Assembly (NCBI GenBank): GCA_902546725.1
Contig: CACCLB010000009.1
Location: 1-64,000, forward strand
Length of the DNA stretch: 64,000 bases
Reading direction: 5' to 3'
DNA from: an uncultured Bacteroidota bacterium
GTDB lineage: Bacteria > Bacteroidota > Bacteroidia > Flavobacteriales > Flavobacteriaceae
The translations under genes and the position numbers were made by a program. The notes under the pieces are model-generated. The model searched no databases, had not been told where the DNA came from, and worked only from the letters and a program-made list of their open reading frames with translations. Shown here in pieces: positions 17,132-27,073 of the stretch (position 1 is the first letter of the stretch; each line of letters starts with the position of its first letter).

Positions 17132-18239
17132 ATGATCAGCAACGAGCAGTATAAAGATTTAATGGAACGCCTGGGTGCCTTAAGGCGGTATCTTTGACAT
17201 TGATGCCAAGCGGATCGAAATCCAAAACCAAGAAGAAAAAACCCTAGCCCCCAACTTTTGGGACGACCCCAAAAAAGCCGAATTGCATATGAAGCAAATG
17301 CGGAGTCTTAAAAAATGGGTCACTGACTACGAATTTATCAAACAAGGGACTGACGATCTTGAAGTTTTAATGGAGTTTGAAAAAAGTGGGGATGCCGATA
17401 CCGAAGAGGTGACCGCGCATTACCAAAGTCTATTGACTCGTCTACAGGATGTGGAATTCCGCAACATGCTTTCTGAAGAAGGTGACGACCTCAGTGCCGT
17501 ACTGCAAATCACAGCTGGTGCTGGAGGGACAGAAAGTTGCGATTGGGCTGCCATGCTGATGCGAATGTATCTGATGTGGGGAGAAAAACAAGGCTTTAAA
17601 ATCAAAGAGCTCAACCATCAAGCTGGAGACGTAGCCGGCATCAAAACCGTTACCCTTGAAATCGAAGGAAACTATGCCTTTGGCTGGCTAAAAGGGGAAA
17701 ACGGGGTTCATCGACTGGTGCGGATTTCACCTTTTGACAGTAATGCCAAGCGACATACTTCCTTTGCTTCCGTCTATGTTTATCCATTGGTTGATGAAAG
17801 TATAGAAATCGACATCAACCCTGCAGATTTTACCTGGGAAACCATGCGTGCCAGCGGTGCTGGTGGGCAAAACGTCAACAAGGTAGAAACGGCTGTTCGG
17901 CTTCGACACCATCCTACAGGCATCATCATTGAAAATTCAGAGACACGTTCCCAACTCGAAAACAAAAATAAAGCCATGCAATTGCTTCGTTCTCAGCTGT
18001 ACGAAATCGAATTGCAGAAAAAAATGGCCGCACGTGACGAAATAGAAGCTTCAAAAAAGAAAATAGAATGGGGATCACAAATCAGAAATTATGTGATGCA
18101 TCCCTATAAATTGGTAAAAGATGTGCGTTCCCAGTACGAAATGACCGATGTAGATGCAGTAATGAACGGACAAATCGATCCTTTTTTAAAGGCGTATTTA
18201 ATGTCTGTAGGACAAGAAGAAACCAAAGAAGAACTCTAA
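17132..18239 (+). CDS. prfB: Peptide chain release factor 2, with programmed +1 frameshift
   Basis: RF2 releases the finished peptide at UGA and UAA codons. A short first frame starts at the ATG at 17132 ([21 protein letters not shown]) and hits TGA at 17195-17197; the rest is read after a +1 shift that skips T17195, giving join(17132..17194, 17196..18239). The site is CTT TGA C with a Shine-Dalgarno-like AAGGCGG just upstream, the classic RF2 self-regulation signal. The downstream part holds the catalytic GGQ in [15 protein letters not shown]. The UGA recognition segment and full length (about 368 aa) are as expected. Confidence 0.97.
17192..17198 (+). promoter_or_regulatory. prfB programmed frameshift site
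   Basis: CTTTGAC with AAGGCGG 5' of it. When RF2 is scarce the ribosome pauses on the in-frame TGA and slips +1 on CTT to continue; when RF2 is plentiful translation stops after 21 codons. Seen directly in the sequence; mechanism is established for bacterial prfB. Confidence 0.95.
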
Positions 18240-18250
18240 TATTTTAAAAA

Positions 18251-18868
18251 ATGAAAACAGTAAAAAACATCATATTCGATCTGGGTGGAGTACTGATCGA
18301 CTGGAATCCAGAATACGTCTATTTGGACGTTTTTGATGGAGATCGAAAAAAAATGCAGTGGTTTTTTGACCAAATATGCACCTTTGATTGGAATGAAAAT
18401 CAAGATGCCGGCTATCCCCTAGCCCAAGCTACGGCGGACAGAATTGAGTTATTCCCCCAATACGAAGAATGGATTAAAATGTTTTACGGGCGCTGGGAGG
18501 AAATGTTGGGTGGACCCATAGAAGAAACTGTAGCCCTCTTAAAAAAACTGGTGGGCCACCCAGATTACAGAGTTGTGGCACTTACAAATTGGAGTGCAGA
18601 AACCTTTCCTGTAGCCTTGCAAAAGTTTGAGTTTTTGCACTGGTTTGAAGGCATCGTGGTTTCGGGTACTGAAAAAACACGCAAACCCTTTGCGGATATT
18701 TATAAAATTACCCTAGATCGCTATCTTTTGGATCCCAAAGCTTCACTTTTTATCGACGATAACAAACGCAATATCGAAGCAGCTCAGGCCTTGGGAATAC
18801 AAACCATTCATTTTGAAAACCCTCAGCAGTTAGCATCGGACATCAGCAGTCTGGGAATTAACATATAA
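18251..18868 (+). CDS. HAD-family hydrolase (YihX-like phosphatase)
   Basis: Haloacid dehalogenase superfamily enzyme of subfamily IA. Motif I is FDLGGVLIDWN (two-Asp pattern with the second Asp replaced as in the YihX group), motif II is the Thr in VVALTNWSAE, motif III is the Lys in GTEKTRKPFADIY and motif IV is FIDDNKRNIEAA. The 205-residue length fits sugar-phosphate phosphatases. It follows prfB by 11 bp and precedes the GNAT gene by 6 bp, so these are likely co-transcribed. Substrate unknown. Confidence 0.9.
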   Translation: MKTVKNIIFDLGGVLIDWNPEYVYLDVFDGDRKKMQWFFDQICTFDWNENQDAGYPLAQATADRIELFPQYEEWIKMFYGRWEEMLGGPIEETVALLKKLVGHPDYRVVALTNWSAETFPVALQKFEFLHWFEGIVVSGTEKTRKPFADIYKITLDRYLLDPKASLFIDDNKRNIEAAQALGIQTIHFENPQQLASDISSLGINI

Positions 18869-18874
18869 AGTTTA

Positions 18875-19402
18875 TTGAAAGCTTTGGCGTTAAGTATCCA
18901 TACCGTTAAACCGGAGGAAGTTGATACACTTTATCAGCTTTCGGTTCAAACCTTTAAAGAGACTTTTGAAGCGCAAAATACGGCTGAGGATATGCAAACC
19001 TATATTGAGGACCAGCTCAATCTAAATCAACTCACTGCCGAACTGCAAAACCAAGATAGTGTCTTTTATTTTGCTCGTTTGGACAAGGAGATCGTAGGCT
19101 ATTTAAAATTAAATTTTAACCAAGCGCAAAAGGAAAGTGTCTTGGAGGGGAAAGCCTTTGAAATAGAACGCTTTTATATTCTAAAATTGCATCAAGGGAA
19201 AGGGCTTGGCAGTCAACTTTTTAAAAAAGCCATTGAAATTGGTAAAGACAAGGGCTATAAGCTGCTTTGGTTAGGGGTTTGGGAGCACAATACTAAGGCG
19301 CTAGAGTTTTATACAAAAAAAGGGCTTACCGCCTTTGATTCTCATCTGTTTCAGTTGGGACAAGATGCACAGACCGATATTTTAATGCAGCTTAAATTTT
19401 AA
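18875..19402 (+). CDS. GNAT family N-acetyltransferase
   Basis: Acetyl-CoA-dependent transferase; the acetyl-CoA loop is visible in LHQGKGLGSQLFKKAIEIG, preceded by the beta strand EIERFYIL and followed by LLWLGVWEHNTKALEFYTKKG, the usual C-terminal half. Length 175 aa is standard. The start is a TTG at 18875, since there is no ATG between the HAD gene and the conserved N-terminal strand. Substrate cannot be told. It may resemble the spermidine or ribosomal-type acetyltransferases. Confidence 0.88.
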   Translation: MKALALSIHTVKPEEVDTLYQLSVQTFKETFEAQNTAEDMQTYIEDQLNLNQLTAELQNQDSVFYFARLDKEIVGYLKLNFNQAQKESVLEGKAFEIERFYILKLHQGKGLGSQLFKKAIEIGKDKGYKLLWLGVWEHNTKALEFYTKKGLTAFDSHLFQLGQDAQTDILMQLKF

Positions 19403-19407
19403 TTTAA

Positions 19408-20934
19408 TTAAAAGGGTGCATAGTCATCGTCGTCCATACCGCCAAACACATCATCAGGCTCTTGCAAGCTGCTGTTTGGGATCTCGGTTTCGTTTGGATT
19501 CATTTTAGACTGAAACTCAAAAAGCGAATCGAAATTATCTAAATCTTCGAACTTTCCTAAATGTCCGATAAACTTTAAGCGAATATTATCCAAACCACCG
19601 TTTCTGTGTTTGGCAACGATAAACTCTGCTTGACCTTGTGAAGGGGAACGTTCGTCGTCATCCCACTCGTCTATATTGTAATATTCGGGTCGGTAGATAA
19701 AGGAAACGATATCGGCATCCTGTTCAATTGCTCCTGATTCACGTAAGTCAGAAAGCATGGGTCTTTTGGTTCCTCCTCGAGTTTCAACAGCTCTGGAAAG
19801 CTGTGAAAGTGCAATAACGGGGATGTCCAATTCTTTGGCCAAGGCTTTTAAGTTTCGGGAGATGGTAGAAATCTCTTGCTCTCTATTTCCTGTTTTATTG
19901 GATGTACCTGCCGTCATCAATTGAAGGTAATCCACCACAATCAATTTGATTCCGTGCTGGGAAGCCAATCGACGGGCTTTGGCTCTTAAGTCAAAAATGG
20001 ATAAAGAAGGCGTATCGTCTATGAATAAGGGGGCTTTTTCTAAGTCGGTAACTTTTACGTTGAGCTGTTGCCATTCGTGATCGGCTAATTTTCCTGTACG
20101 CAATTTTTCAGATGAAAGACCCGTTTCAGAAGAGATCAACCTGGTGATCAACTGAATGGACGACATCTCCAAAGAGAAAAAAGCAACTGGAATTTGTTTG
20201 GTTACAGCAATATTTCGCGCCATAGAAAGGGTCAGTGCGGTTTTACCCATACCGGGACGCGCCGCGATGATGATCAAGTCACTGGGTTGCCATCCGGAGG
20301 TAAGTTTATCCAGTTTTTCAAAGCCGGTACTCACCCCACTTAGTCCGTCTCGTTTGGAAATTTCTTCAATCTTCTTTTTGGCTTCTAACACTAGGTTTTG
20401 TGCCGATTCAGAAGATTTTTTAATGTTGCCTTGAGTGACATCGTATAACTTAGATTCCGCTTCGTCCAATAGGTCAAATACATCCGTGGATTCTTTATAG
20501 GCACTTTCAATAATTTCATTTGAAATTTTAATCAAACTGCGCTGAATAAACTTTTGCAAAATGATACGCGCATGAAATTCGATATGGGCTGAAGAAGCCA
20601 CTCGCTGAGAGAGCTGTACAAGGTAAAACTCCCCTCCTATGCTTTCCAATTTCCCTTTTTTTCTAAGTTCAGATGAAACCGTCAAAAGATCTATGGGTTG
20701 AGAGTCTTGAAAGAGTTGGAAAATGGCCTCGAAAATGGTTTGATGAGCCGCCTTGTAAAAAGCTTCCGGTTGAATTAAATCAATCACCTCATCCACACCC
20801 TTTTTGTCGATAAGCATTGCACCCAAAACAGCCTCCTCAAGCTCCAGTGCTTGTGGGGGTATCTTCCCCTGTTGGAGGTTGATTACCGTAGGATTAGAGG
20901 TTTTTGCAAACTCTCTAGACTGCTTTTTTTCCAT
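19408..20934 (-). CDS. dnaB: Replicative DNA helicase
   Basis: Hexameric helicase that opens the replication fork and loads with DnaG primase. The N-terminal domain (residues ~20-125) begins with PPQALELEEAVLGAMLIDKKG, the RecA-like C-terminal domain has Walker A ARPGMGKTA and Walker B LIVVDYLQLM, and AKHRNGGLDNIRL is near the end. A disordered acidic tail (DDVFGGMDDDDYAPF) follows. No intein is present; length 508 aa is normal. Confidence 0.98.
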   Translation of the reverse strand: MEKKQSREFAKTSNPTVINLQQGKIPPQALELEEAVLGAMLIDKKGVDEVIDLIQPEAFYKAAHQTIFEAIFQLFQDSQPIDLLTVSSELRKKGKLESIGGEFYLVQLSQRVASSAHIEFHARIILQKFIQRSLIKISNEIIESAYKESTDVFDLLDEAESKLYDVTQGNIKKSSESAQNLVLEAKKKIEEISKRDGLSGVSTGFEKLDKLTSGWQPSDLIIIAARPGMGKTALTLSMARNIAVTKQIPVAFFSLEMSSIQLITRLISSETGLSSEKLRTGKLADHEWQQLNVKVTDLEKAPLFIDDTPSLSIFDLRAKARRLASQHGIKLIVVDYLQLMTAGTSNKTGNREQEISTISRNLKALAKELDIPVIALSQLSRAVETRGGTKRPMLSDLRESGAIEQDADIVSFIYRPEYYNIDEWDDDERSPSQGQAEFIVAKHRNGGLDNIRLKFIGHLGKFEDLDNFDSLFEFQSKMNPNETEIPNSSLQEPDDVFGGMDDDDYAPF

Positions 20935-21053
20935 GGTTCTAAATTACACGCTTTAGTGAAATACACAAGTTCTTAAACAGTTAGAATCTCCTCTAAGTAT
21001 AAAGAGAAGTCTGTTTATAAGTACAACAAAAATGTTAACAATCTAAAAAAACA

Positions 21054-22007
21054 TTACCCATCATAATTTCCCATCGCAATGAATTTATCACGGCGTTGTT
21101 CAATTCTTTTTTCAGGTTCAATTTTGTTTAATTTTTTAAAAGTCGAAAGCAACTCTTTACGAACAGTCTTAAACGTTTCCTCCCAATCGTAATGTGCACC
21201 TCCTAAAGGCTCTTTGATGATTTTATCAATCAATTTAAGTTTGAGCATGTCTTTAGACGTTAATTTTAAAGCTTCTGCTGCAGTTTCTTTGTGTTCCCAA
21301 CTCCGCCATAAAATAGATGAACAAGACTCTGGTGAGATCACAGAATACCAGGTGTTTTCCAACATAAAGATTTGATCTCCAACACCGATCCCCAATGCAC
21401 CTCCAGAGGCACCTTCGCCAATAATGACAACAATAATTGGCACAGAAATAGACATCATTTCCAATATATTTCTCGCAATGGCTTCTCCTTGACCTCGCTC
21501 CTCAGCTTCAAGTCCGGGAAAGGCACCTGGAGTATCGATAAAAGTTACAATAGGAATACCAAATTTGTCTGCTGACTTCATCAAACGCAATGCCTTACGA
21601 TAGCCTTCGGGATTTGCCATACCAAAGTTTCGATATTGTCTGGTTTTGGTATTGTATCCCTTTTGAGTACCGATAAACATAAAGGACTGATCTTCAATTT
21701 TTCCAAGACCTCCGATCATGGCTTTGTCGTCCAATACGTTTCGATCGCCGTGAAGTTCTAGAAAAGAATCACCACAAAGTGCATTGATATAATCTAAGGT
21801 AAAAGGTCTAGAGGGATGTCTTGAAAGCTGGACACGTTGCCAAGCAGTAAGGTTTCCATAGATCTCCTTTTTAGTTTCTTTTAATTTTTTTTGAATTTGC
21901 TCACAGGTCTCGGTCACGTCTATATTGCTCTCGTCTCCGATAAGCTTGCATTTGTCGAGCTGATCATTTAATTCCTTAATCGGCAATTCAAATTCTAAAT
22001 ATTCCAT
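21054..22007 (-). CDS. accA: Acetyl-CoA carboxylase carboxyltransferase subunit alpha
   Basis: Transfers carboxyl from biotin to acetyl-CoA to make malonyl-CoA, the first step of fatty acid synthesis; works with AccD. Conserved stretches include [14 protein letters not shown], the [21 protein letters not shown] region and [16 protein letters not shown]. Length 317 aa is normal. The gene stands alone, with spacers of about 120 bp to dnaB and 50 bp to the transporter gene upstream. Confidence 0.97.
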   Translation of the reverse strand: MEYLEFELPIKELNDQLDKCKLIGDESNIDVTETCEQIQKKLKETKKEIYGNLTAWQRVQLSRHPSRPFTLDYINALCGDSFLELHGDRNVLDDKAMIGGLGKIEDQSFMFIGTQKGYNTKTRQYRNFGMANPEGYRKALRLMKSADKFGIPIVTFIDTPGAFPGLEAEERGQGEAIARNILEMMSISVPIIVVIIGEGASGGALGIGVGDQIFMLENTWYSVISPESCSSILWRSWEHKETAAEALKLTSKDMLKLKLIDKIIKEPLGGAHYDWEETFKTVRKELLSTFKKLNKIEPEKRIEQRRDKFIAMGNYDG

Positions 22008-22056
22008 AAGTTAAATATTAAAACAAAAGTATAAATTCTTTGGAATTGGTTTCCAA

Positions 22057-22941
22057 CTAACCAATTTGTTTTTTACGTTTGTATATGCCGTTCAACAAAA
22101 TGGCTCCTAGAACAATTACAAAGCCGAGATAAAACCTAAAACTCATCAATTCTTCATCTCCCCATATCGCTAGCGAAAGCAGTATGCCGTAAACGGGTTC
22201 TAAATTGATGATTAGCATAACGGTAAAAGGAGAAAGGTGTTGCATCACCTTGATTGATATATTAAACGCATAGGAAGTACAGACCCAAGCGATCAATATT
22301 ATCCACAACCAGTCCCATTGACGTAATTCAAAAGCTTCCAAAGTATAGTCCCCTGAGAAAATCACAAACCCTATTCCAAAAACAGCCCCTACCAACAATT
22401 CGTAAAATGAAAGGGTAATGGCCTTGCCCTGTTTGACCAGTTGAGTATTCAATATTGTAAAAACAGAAGAAAGGAAAGCGGAAAGTAATGCGATACTGAT
22501 TCCATACAGATGCTCGTACTCCGCCTGAAATATCATCCCTACTCCTACTGCGATAAGTCCTCCAAACAGCAACTCATAACCCAAAATCTTGCGTTTGTTG
22601 ATCAGGGGCTCTATCATGGCTGTAATAAATGCGCCTGTAGCCATCATACTCAAGGTGAGCGAAACGCCTGCAACTTTAATAGCGTGAAAAAAAGTAACCC
22701 AATGCACCCCAATAATGAGTCCGCCTAAAATGACTTTAACCCACAGGCTTCTCTCCAGTCTAAAATAAGTGGGATGGAAAATTGCAAAATAAACAGCAAG
22801 CCCCAAACTGGCAAGTAGCATACGGTAAACAACTAATGGAATGGCATCTAAAGAACAAAGGGCGCCCATAACTGAAGAAAATCCAAAAATAAATACTATC
22901 AAATGATAGTGTATTAGACTTTTGGTTCTAACGTCTTGCAT
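22057..22941 (-). CDS. DMT superfamily transporter (EamA domain)
   Basis: Inner-membrane transporter of the drug/metabolite exporter type, with about ten helices in two EamA repeats (roughly residues 10-140 and 150-290). It ends with a basic tail IYKRKKQIG. The open frame begins at 22971, but MQDVRTKSLIHYH at 22941 is the likelier start; it overlaps the 3' end of lptG by 14 bp, showing operon linkage. Substrate unknown. Confidence 0.88.
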   Translation of the reverse strand: MQDVRTKSLIHYHLIVFIFGFSSVMGALCSLDAIPLVVYRMLLASLGLAVYFAIFHPTYFRLERSLWVKVILGGLIIGVHWVTFFHAIKVAGVSLTLSMMATGAFITAMIEPLINKRKILGYELLFGGLIAVGVGMIFQAEYEHLYGISIALLSAFLSSVFTILNTQLVKQGKAITLSFYELLVGAVFGIGFVIFSGDYTLEAFELRQWDWLWIILIAWVCTSYAFNISIKVMQHLSPFTVMLIINLEPVYGILLSLAIWGDEELMSFRFYLGFVIVLGAILLNGIYKRKKQIG

Positions 22942-24001
22942 GGCGAAGTAAAAAGAAGGCAAGTATTCCAAAAATAGCTAGTGGTAGCCAGGCAGCTAAA
23001 AAGGGAGGAAAGGTTGACTTACTGACCAAAACCCCAAAAATCTTATCGAAGAAGATAAAAAGAAAGCCAAGAGAAATTCCGAAAGCGAGGTTAACTCCCA
23101 TACCCCCTCTACGCTTAAAGGAAGCAACGGCAACCGCAATTAGGGTCAAAATAAATGCCGATACAGGAATACTCCAGCGTTTGTGACGAACCAGCAAGTG
23201 ATTGTTAATCAAATTAGAGCCACGTTCTTTTTCATCCTCAATAAATTGATTCAATTCATCGTAAGTCAAGGTCTCTGCGATGTAGTTTACAGGTGCTAAA
23301 TCATTGATTTCAAAATCAAAAAGAGTGTCTTTTCTTGAGATTTTTTCATAACGTTCGTCATCACCCTCAAAAATACGTTTGCTGTAATTTGACAATCGAA
23401 ATGCGGAATCCCTGTCAATCCAACGGATTCGATCAGCGTGAATTTTAAATTCCATGCGGTTTCCGTCAAAATGCTCTAGGGTAAAATTGGTTGCTCGTTT
23501 ACGGACCGGGTCGTAATTGTTTACGTAAATAAATTCATTATCATTGATCTGCATATAGACCTGATCGGTGTTTCGCGCTTCTTTTTTGACTAAATATTTA
23601 TATCGGAAATCATTAAACCCTAAATTGGATTTGGGCACTATATACATCCCCGCAAAAAAAGCAAAAACAGCGATAAAACTCGCAGCGAGAAGAAAAGGTT
23701 TAAGGTAACGGAAAAAGGAAATCCCTGAGCTTAGTATGGCAATCACTTCAGTGTTGTTAGCCAATTTTGAAGTAAACCAGATCACTGATAAAAATAAAAA
23801 TATAGGAAAGAGCAGGTTGGCAAAATACCAAGTGAAGTCTATATAGTAATCCATGATGCTGGCTAATGGAACTTCTTTCTCCTTAAACTTGTCAATTTTT
23901 TCTGCTACATCGACCATTATTCCTATGGGAATAAAAAGCAATATCATCACCAAAAAAGTTCCGATATAGCGTTTGATAATGTAAAAATCTATCAGCTTCA
24001 T
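22928..24001 (-). CDS. lptG: LptF/LptG family lipopolysaccharide export permease
   Basis: Membrane subunit of the Lpt machine that lifts LPS from the inner membrane towards the outer membrane. The start MKLIDFYIIKRYIGTFLVML-like segment (here MKLIDFYIIKRYIGTFL) and the FANLLFPIFLFLSVIWFTSKLANNTE region (helices 2-3) are typical, a periplasmic beta-jellyroll spans ~110-255, and three C-terminal helices follow. It lies between tgt and the DMT gene with one-base to 14 bp junctions. It could be LptF or LptG; both occur in this family. Confidence 0.92.
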   Translation of the reverse strand: MKLIDFYIIKRYIGTFLVMILLFIPIGIMVDVAEKIDKFKEKEVPLASIMDYYIDFTWYFANLLFPIFLFLSVIWFTSKLANNTEVIAILSSGISFFRYLKPFLLAASFIAVFAFFAGMYIVPKSNLGFNDFRYKYLVKKEARNTDQVYMQINDNEFIYVNNYDPVRKRATNFTLEHFDGNRMEFKIHADRIRWIDRDSAFRLSNYSKRIFEGDDERYEKISRKDTLFDFEINDLAPVNYIAETLTYDELNQFIEDEKERGSNLINNHLLVRHKRWSIPVSAFILTLIAVAVASFKRRGGMGVNLAFGISLGFLFIFFDKIFGVLVSKSTFPPFLAAWLPLAIFGILAFFLLRHARR

Positions 24002-24002
24002 A

Positions 24003-25133
24003 CTACAATCTAGGTTCCATTTGACGTACCATTTTGGCTTTCCAAGTAGAAAATGTTCCCACTAAGATATGTTTTCTAGCCTCACGTACCAACCAAAGAT
24101 AAAAACTGAGGTTGTGTAAAGTTGCTATTTGTTTTCCTAGCATTTCATTGACCGTAAACAGATGTCTAACATAGGCCTTAGTATAATCTAAATCTGCAAA
24201 ACAATAGCCTGCAGGATCGATAGGAGAAAAATCGTTTTCCCACTTTTTGTTCTTGATATTAATCGTTCCCTCAGCTGTAAACAACATACCGTTTCGAGCA
24301 TTACGTGTAGGTAAAACACAGTCGAACATATCGACTCCTAGTGCAATGTTTTCTAAAAGATTGATGGGTGTCCCCACTCCCATCAAATAGCGAGGTTTGT
24401 CTTCAGGTAAGACTGCACAGACCTCGTCAGTCATGGCGTACATTTCATCAGCGGGTTCTCCTACAGAAAGACCTCCTATAGCGTTAGCGGGAGCTTCCAT
24501 AGAAGCGATAAAATGTGCGGATTCTTTTCTTAAGTCTGAATAACCACTTCCCTGTACTATAGGAAATAATGTCTGTTCGTAATCGAAAAGTTGAGGCAAT
24601 GCTTTATCTGCTTCAAAACATCTTTTAAGCCAGCGATGCGTTCGCTCCATCGAACTTTTGGCATAATTGTACTCACACGGATAGGGCGTACACTCATCGA
24701 AAGCCATGATAATATCGGCGCCTATGGCACGTTGTATTTCAACAGCACGCTCAGGCGTAAAAAAGTGATAAGATCCGTCTATATGGGATTTAAACTTGAC
24801 TCCTTCCTCTTTTATTTTTCTATTGGCAGAAAGAGAATAAACCTGATACCCCCCAGAATCTGTGAGTATAGGCTTATCCCAACCCATAAATGCATGCAAT
24901 CCGCCCGCCTGTTGGAGCAACTCAGTTCCAGGACGTAAATACAAATGATAAGTATTCCCTAAAATGATATCGGGATTGATGTCGTTTTTTAATTCGCGTT
25001 GATGAACTCCTTTTACTGTAGCTGAAGTCCCCACTGGCATAAAGATAGGGGTCTCTATTTGGCCGTGGTCTGTGCTTAGGATACCTGCTCTTGCTTTGGA
25101 GTTTTGATCGGTGCTATTGAGTTCAAATTTCAT
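24003..25133 (-). CDS. tgt: tRNA-guanine transglycosylase (queuosine pathway)
   Basis: Exchanges guanine 34 for preQ1 in GUN tRNAs. Catalytic Asp residues are visible in ILTDSGGYQ (general base, ~92) and FDCVLPTRNARNG (nucleophile, ~271). Oddly, the CxCxxC zinc motif that normally precedes Y(T/S)KAYxRHL is replaced here by AGYCFAD at ~308-314, leaving one Cys, while the later zinc His (ATLHNL) remains. Start taken as the ATG at 25133; the 376-residue length is normal. It is first in an operon with lptG and the DMT gene. Confidence 0.95.
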   Translation of the reverse strand: MKFELNSTDQNSKARAGILSTDHGQIETPIFMPVGTSATVKGVHQRELKNDINPDIILGNTYHLYLRPGTELLQQAGGLHAFMGWDKPILTDSGGYQVYSLSANRKIKEEGVKFKSHIDGSYHFFTPERAVEIQRAIGADIIMAFDECTPYPCEYNYAKSSMERTHRWLKRCFEADKALPQLFDYEQTLFPIVQGSGYSDLRKESAHFIASMEAPANAIGGLSVGEPADEMYAMTDEVCAVLPEDKPRYLMGVGTPINLLENIALGVDMFDCVLPTRNARNGMLFTAEGTINIKNKKWENDFSPIDPAGYCFADLDYTKAYVRHLFTVNEMLGKQIATLHNLSFYLWLVREARKHILVGTFSTWKAKMVRQMEPRL

Positions 25134-25206
25134 TGAGGTCAAAGATACTATTCTACAAGAATAATTAAGGCTGTTTTTAATTGTTAATTAAGTTCTAATA
25201 AATCCC

Positions 25207-25238
25207 TTTTGATAAGGTAATTAGAAAGGTTACTTTTA
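25207..25238 (+). promoter_or_regulatory. Promoter for the transketolase genes
   Basis: TTTTG (25207-25211) and TACTTTTA (25231-25238) are separated by 19 bp, a good match to the Bacteroidota -33/-7 promoter (last base of the -7 element off consensus). It ends 16 bp before the transketolase start. Confidence 0.5.
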
Positions 25239-25254
25239 CCGAAAATTTGAATCA

Positions 25255-26100
25255 ATGGCTGATATTAATTCCCTAGAAGAGACAACCCTTCAAATCCGTA
25301 GGGATATTCTACGAATGGTCCACAAGGTAAACTCAGGACATCCGGGCGGATCCTTAGGATGTGCTGAATTTTTTGTAGCGCTTTATTTTGAAATCATGGA
25401 GCACAATACTGCGTTTGATATGGATGGAAAAAATGAAGACTTATTTTTCTTGTCTAACGGACATATTTCTCCCGTTTTTTACAGCACTTTGGCTCGGAGA
25501 GGTTACTTTCCTGTTGAGGAATTAAATAGCTTTAGATTGATCGATTCTCGACTTCAAGGACATCCTACTACACACGAAGGTCTTCCTGGAATTCGTATTT
25601 CCTCTGGTTCTTTAGGGCAAGGCTTATCGGTTGCTATTGGCGCTGCACTTTCTAAAAAATTAAACAAAGATCCCAAAACGGTGTATGCTCTTATGGGAGA
25701 CGGAGAACTTCAAGAAGGCCAGAATTGGGAAGCATTGATGTATGCAGCCGGAAATGGAGTTGATAATTTAATTGCCACTGTTGACTTAAACGGTAAGCAA
25801 ATTGACGGAACTACAGAAGAAGTTCTCAGTTTAGGAGATGTCCGAAAAAAGTTTGAAGCTTTTGGTTGGGACGTTCTTGAACTCGCTGAAGGGAATTCTT
25901 TAGAACATATTATCGCCTCACTTAAAGAAGCGAAAAGTAGGTTAGGGAAGCAAAAACCTGTAGCCATATTGATGCAAACAGAAATGGGTAATGGAGTGAG
26001 TTTTATGATGCATACCCATGCTTGGCACGGAAAGGCACCCAATGACGAACAATTGGCTACTGCCCTATCAGAAAATAAAGAAACAATAGGAGACTACTAA
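25255..26100 (+). CDS. tktA: Transketolase, N-terminal subunit
   Basis: Binds thiamine diphosphate and transfers two-carbon units in the pentose phosphate pathway; works with the next gene as a split enzyme. Seen: SGHPGGSLGCAEF, the ThDP motif GDGELQEGQNWEA (GDG...N) and HAWHGKAPND. The 281-residue length is that of the usual N-terminal half. The two genes are 9 bp apart and share one transcript. Confidence 0.95.
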   Translation: MADINSLEETTLQIRRDILRMVHKVNSGHPGGSLGCAEFFVALYFEIMEHNTAFDMDGKNEDLFFLSNGHISPVFYSTLARRGYFPVEELNSFRLIDSRLQGHPTTHEGLPGIRISSGSLGQGLSVAIGAALSKKLNKDPKTVYALMGDGELQEGQNWEALMYAAGNGVDNLIATVDLNGKQIDGTTEEVLSLGDVRKKFEAFGWDVLELAEGNSLEHIIASLKEAKSRLGKQKPVAILMQTEMGNGVSFMMHTHAWHGKAPNDEQLATALSENKETIGDY

Positions 26101-26109
26101 AACATTAAG

Positions 26110-27063
26110 ATGACAGCTTATATTAATCAAGGAAGTAATGATACCCGTTCGGGTTTTGGAGATGGTTTAACAGAATTGGGTCGAACCCGTCCTGATGTAG
26201 TCGCCCTATGTGCAGACCTTATTGGGTCTTTAAAGATGCAAACATTTATTGATGAGAACACTGATCGTTTCTTTCAGGTCGGTATTGCAGAAGCCAATAT
26301 GATGGGTATTGCAGCAGGATTGACCATAGGGGGTAAAATTCCTTTTACTGGAACCTTTGCTAATTTTTCTACCGGAAGAGTATACGATCAAATCCGACAG
26401 TCGATTGCCTACTCAGGTAAAAATGTAAAAATATGTGCCTCTCATGCTGGAATAACCCTAGGTGAAGACGGTGCAACCCATCAAATCCTAGAAGATATTG
26501 GTTTGATGAAAATGCTTCCTGGGATGACAGTAATAAATCCCTGTGATTACAATCAGACTAAAGCTGCTACCATAGCTATAGCCGACTTTGAAGGACCTGT
26601 TTATTTGCGATTTGGAAGACCCAAAGTTCCGAACTTTACAACCCCAGAACTCGGCTTTGAAATCGGCAAGGGAATTTTGCTTCAAGAAGGTTCCGATGTG
26701 ACTATAGTTGCCACCGGGCATTTGGTTTGGGAGGCTCTAGAAGCTGCTAAAGAACTTGCCGCTGAAGGAGTAAAGGCTGAAGTAATTAATATCCATACCA
26801 TCAAACCTCTGGATACAGAGATAATTCTAAATTCTGTGCAAAAAACAGGCTGTATCGTAACAGCTGAAGAACACAACTACCTCGGCGGTATGGGGGAAAG
26901 TATTGCTGGTATGCTCTCGAGAAACCATCCTACCCCTATAGAATTTGTAGCGACTCAAGATTGTTTTGGGGAGTCTGGAACACCAGCACAACTAATGCAA
27001 AAATACGGATTGAATAAAAGCTCCATAATCCAGAAGTCAAAAGAAGTTATTAAACGAAAATAA
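26110..27063 (+). CDS. tktB: Transketolase, C-terminal subunit
   Basis: Pyrimidine-binding and C-terminal half of the split transketolase. The catalytic Glu region is QVGIAEANMMGIAAGL, followed by the PP-binding and interface segment SHAGITLGEDGATHQ, and the C-terminal domain with VTAEEHNYLGGMGES. The 317-residue length is typical for these split pairs, which are frequent in Bacteroidota and Archaea. A 1-deoxyxylulose-5-phosphate synthase-like role is unlikely because of the matched N-terminal half. Confidence 0.95.
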   Translation: MTAYINQGSNDTRSGFGDGLTELGRTRPDVVALCADLIGSLKMQTFIDENTDRFFQVGIAEANMMGIAAGLTIGGKIPFTGTFANFSTGRVYDQIRQSIAYSGKNVKICASHAGITLGEDGATHQILEDIGLMKMLPGMTVINPCDYNQTKAATIAIADFEGPVYLRFGRPKVPNFTTPELGFEIGKGILLQEGSDVTIVATGHLVWEALEAAKELAAEGVKAEVINIHTIKPLDTEIILNSVQKTGCIVTAEEHNYLGGMGESIAGMLSRNHPTPIEFVATQDCFGESGTPAQLMQKYGLNKSSIIQKSKEVIKRK

Positions 27064-27073
27064 TAGACTTTTT

